From contig NZ_JABENB010000001.1 of assembly GCF_013002715.1 (NCBI RefSeq), positions 1,612,001 to 1,676,000 on the forward strand: a stretch of DNA of 64,000 nt, given 5' to 3'. This DNA comes from Flexivirga aerilata (GTDB lineage: Bacteria > Actinomycetota > Actinomycetes > Actinomycetales > Dermatophilaceae). This document shows, in pieces, positions 62,024 through 64,000 of this stretch. The position numbers and the translations under genes were made by a program. The notes under the pieces were generated by a model. The model worked only from the letters and a program-made list of their open reading frames with translations, did not search any database and had not been told where the DNA came from. Position 1 is the first letter of the stretch. Every line of letters starts with the position of its first letter.

Positions 62024-63151
62024 ATGAGCGGACTTCTCACCCGACGTCCCGCACTTCGCTGGATCGCACCCGGCGCGGCGCTCGCGGTCGTCGTCACCGG
62101 CTCCCAACTCGCGGCCCACTGGCCGGCCGACGCGGCCACCGACCTGCAACCACGCACCGCGCAACAACTCCTCGTCGACCTGCAGCAGGCGAAGCCCACG
62201 GCCCTCTCCGGCACGGTCCGGGCGACCTCGTCCCTCGGGCTGCCGCAGTTGCCCGAGTCGGTGACGAGCGGGAGCGGCAACGCCTCACCGCTGGCGCTGC
62301 TCGCCGGCAGCCACACCGCCAAGGTCTGGTATGACGGCAAGACCTCCGCACGGGTCGCGCTGCTCGGGGACGGCTCGGAGACAGATCTGGTGAGCAACGC
62401 CAAGGGCCTCTGGCTGTGGCAGAGCGCCGACAAGTCGGTCGTGCACGTGCCGGTGCCGGCCGCGCGCGGAGGCGCGCAGCGTGCGGCGGGTGATGACAAG
62501 ACCTCTCAGCTGCCGGCCGAATTGAGCACCCCTGAAGGCGTGGCGTCCTGGGCGCTGCGCATGCTCGACCCGTCGACCGCGGTCACCACGAGCAGCAACG
62601 AGCGCGTCGCCGGCCGGGCCGCCTACCAGCTGGTGCTGACCCCGAAGACCGCCGGCACCAAGATCGGCTCGGTGCGCATCGCGATCGACGCCGCCAACCA
62701 AACCCCTTTGCGGGCACAGGTTTTCGCCAAGGGAGCCGGCAAGCCCGCGGTCAACGTCGGCTTCACCTCCGTCGACTACGGCAAGCAGCCGGCGAGCCGG
62801 TTCGACTTCACCCCGCCGCCGGGTGCGAAGGTCACCGAGGCGACCCCGCACGCCGCGAAGGCGAAGGGCGCGAAGCCGGAGGCTACGGCGCGCTCGGCCA
62901 CCCCGCCGCGCCTGATCGGCAAGGACTGGGCGAGCGTCGTGGTCGGCAAGCTGCCGCCCAAACAGACTGTCGCCAAGGACGACTCGTCGCTGCAGTCGGC
63001 GCTGCGGCTGCTGCCGGAGGTGTCCGGCAGCTGGGGTCGCGGCCGCCTGCTCGACACCGCGCTCGTCACCGCAGTCATCACCGACGACGGTCGTTACGCG
63101 GCCGGAGCGGTGCCTGCTTCGACGCTATATGCCGCCCTCAGCCGCGGCTGA
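62024..63151 (+). CDS. Secreted LolA/RseB-like (DUF2092-type) protein
   Basis: 375 residues. Signal peptide or anchor near 12-35 (WIAPGAALAVVVTGSQLAA). The middle (about 50-270) fits the half-barrel fold of LolA/RseB proteins (VDLQQAKPTALSGTVRATSS, KVWYDGKTSARVAL, PKTAGTKIGSVRIAIDAANQTPLRAQVF). A Lys/Ala linker precedes a C-terminal segment. The start follows TATGCT (62012-62017) by six bases. It overlaps the following ABC gene by 23 bases, which suggests they work together. Confidence 0.75.
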   Translation: MSGLLTRRPALRWIAPGAALAVVVTGSQLAAHWPADAATDLQPRTAQQLLVDLQQAKPTALSGTVRATSSLGLPQLPESVTSGSGNASPLALLAGSHTAKVWYDGKTSARVALLGDGSETDLVSNAKGLWLWQSADKSVVHVPVPAARGGAQRAAGDDKTSQLPAELSTPEGVASWALRMLDPSTAVTTSSNERVAGRAAYQLVLTPKTAGTKIGSVRIAIDAANQTPLRAQVFAKGAGKPAVNVGFTSVDYGKQPASRFDFTPPPGAKVTEATPHAAKAKGAKPEATARSATPPRLIGKDWASVVVGKLPPKQTVAKDDSSLQSALRLLPEVSGSWGRGRLLDTALVTAVITDDGRYAAGAVPASTLYAALSRG

Positions 63152-64000
63152 CCCCGCCGCCGCAGAAGCGGACGGCCGATCAGGTGGCTCGCCATACGCT
63201 GTTGAAACGCGAGGACTGACAAAGGTTTTCGGCAAGCAACGCGCAGTCGACGGCGTCGACCTGCGGGTGCCGTCCGGCAGCGTCTACGGCTTCCTCGGCC
63301 CCAACGGCTCGGGCAAGACCACCACGATCCGGATGCTCATGGGGCTGGTCGCGCCGACGAGCGGCGACCACGACATCCTCGGGCAGCCGATGCCGGCCGA
63401 GCTGACCAGCGCGCTGCACCGGGTCGGCTCGCTGATCGAGGGGCCGGCGTTCCACGCGCACCTGTCGGGCCTTGCCAACCTGCGCCGTCTCGACGCCGCC
63501 GACGCCCGGTCCGACGCGCGCACCAGCGCGGCCCGCATCGGCGCCGCGCTGGAGCGCGTCGGCCTGGAACCCGCTGCGAACAAACGCTTTCGGGCCTACT
63601 CGCTCGGCATGAAGCAGCGCCTCGCGATCGCGGCGGCCCTGCTTGCGCCCCGAGACCTGCTGGTCCTCGACGAACCCACCAACGGCCTCGACCCGCAAGG
63701 CACCCGGGAGGTGCGGCACCTCGTTGCCGGCCTCGCCGCCGACGGCATCACCGTGCTGATCTCCAGCCACCTGCTGGCCGAGATCCAGCAGATCTGCACC
63801 CACGTCGGAGTCATGAGCGCCGGGAAGCTGGTCGCGCAGGGCGGCATCGACGAGCTGCGCGCCGGTCAGACCGCAGAGCTCGTCGTGCACACCCCGGACC
63901 CGGCCGACGCGATGCGGGTGCTGAGCACGGCCGGCGTCGCCGCCCTGGCCGCCGACGGCGAGGTCGTCACCGGTCAGCCCGGCGGGCTGCCGCCCGAACG
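63129..64000 (+). CDS. ABC transporter ATP-binding protein (partial, runs off the window)
   Basis: At least 290 codons with no stop before the end of the window. ATG 63129 lies inside the end of the previous gene. Motifs: LTKVFGKQRAVDGVDL, Walker A GPNGSGKTTT, a Q-loop region RVGSLIEGPAF, signature YSLGMKQRLAIA, Walker B LLVLDEPTNGLD and the switch SSH. The signature is the drug/lantibiotic-exporter (CcmA/NatA) type, so the permease should follow outside the window. Confidence 0.9.
   Translation, partial: MPPSAAADPAAAEADGRSGGSPYAVETRGLTKVFGKQRAVDGVDLRVPSGSVYGFLGPNGSGKTTTIRMLMGLVAPTSGDHDILGQPMPAELTSALHRVGSLIEGPAFHAHLSGLANLRRLDAADARSDARTSAARIGAALERVGLEPAANKRFRAYSLGMKQRLAIAAALLAPRDLLVLDEPTNGLDPQGTREVRHLVAGLAADGITVLISSHLLAEIQQICTHVGVMSAGKLVAQGGIDELRAGQTAELVVHTPDPADAMRVLSTAGVAALAADGEVVTGQPGGLPPE

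Noticed and set aside
1..64000. GTATGNC as a strand-polar signal (KOPS or Chi-like)
   Set aside because: Both orientations occur about equally (around 45 and 44), so no replication-linked skew is seen in this window.

Overview
The window is about 64 kb of very GC-rich DNA (roughly 70% G+C, judged by eye) from an actinobacterial chromosome. Supporting genes are whiB7 with its attenuated leader, an AdnA/AdnB helicase-nuclease pair, UPF0182, DUF3107, an HxxxCxxC anti-sigma factor and an EssC/EccC-like FHA-FtsK ATPase. GTG starts and leaderless -10 boxes (TANNNT 6-8 nt before the start codon) are common. Gene content and order from the helicase to UPF0182 follow the Mycobacterium tuberculosis Rv3193c-Rv3211 neighbourhood, and the left end follows the Rv1220c-Rv1232c (sigE-tatB-mrp) neighbourhood. 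I infer Micrococcales, perhaps Dermacoccaceae or a relative. No prophage, transposase, rRNA or CRISPR array was seen.

Layout. 0-6.2 kb: envelope-stress and Tat block (O-methyltransferase, ECF sigma factor SigE, anti-sigma factor, TatB, then Mrp, DUF1003 and a soluble MgtE-N/CBS protein on the minus strand). 6.3-12 kb: L,D-transpeptidase, aminopeptidase P, lipoprotein, TRIC-type membrane protein, PHP phosphoesterase. 11.8-22.4 kb: LuxR/GAF regulator, DEAD-box helicase, ferritin-like protein, GlsB-type protein, MacB-type ABC exporter pair, DUF3107, TetR regulator, MoeZ and an alkyltransferase-like protein. 22.6-35 kb: DNA repair and antibiotic response (AdnA, AdnB, a degenerate phosphotransferase-fold protein, NudC, UvrD2, whiB7). 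35.3-46 kb: ABC1 kinase, ThiF-like protein, YgjP-type peptidase, Nudix hydrolase, DUF2342, MoaE, Lon-like PDZ protease, PPA1309 protein and UPF0182. 46.1-56.2 kb: initiator tRNA-Met, an orphan EssC-like ATPase, a DinB protein and a Tad pilus cluster. 56.2-64 kb: prfB, ftsEX with its M23 hydrolase, smpB, a LolA/RseB-like protein and a truncated ABC ATPase.

Many genes overlap by 1-4 bases (ATGA or GTGA), marking operons: sigE-rseA; moeZ-ATL; adnA-adnB; nudC-uvrD2; ABC1-ThiF-like; Nudix-DUF2342; moaE-Lon-like; tadA-B-C; tadE-E2-G; ftsE-ftsX. Convergent pairs are often separated by near-perfect hairpins.

The most notable signals outside the ordinary genes are these. (1) The word GTATGNC (reverse GNCATAC) is strongly enriched on both strands and in all reading frames, even forcing rare ATA and TCA codons. 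(2) A six-unit, 51-bp tandem array lies after adnB, and its 33-bp core recurs near 45.98 kb. (3) The whiB7 leader is complete, with promoter, a 99-codon upstream ORF, a hairpin and a U-tract terminator. (4) A phosphotransferase-fold protein beside the DNA-repair cluster has lost its catalytic residues.
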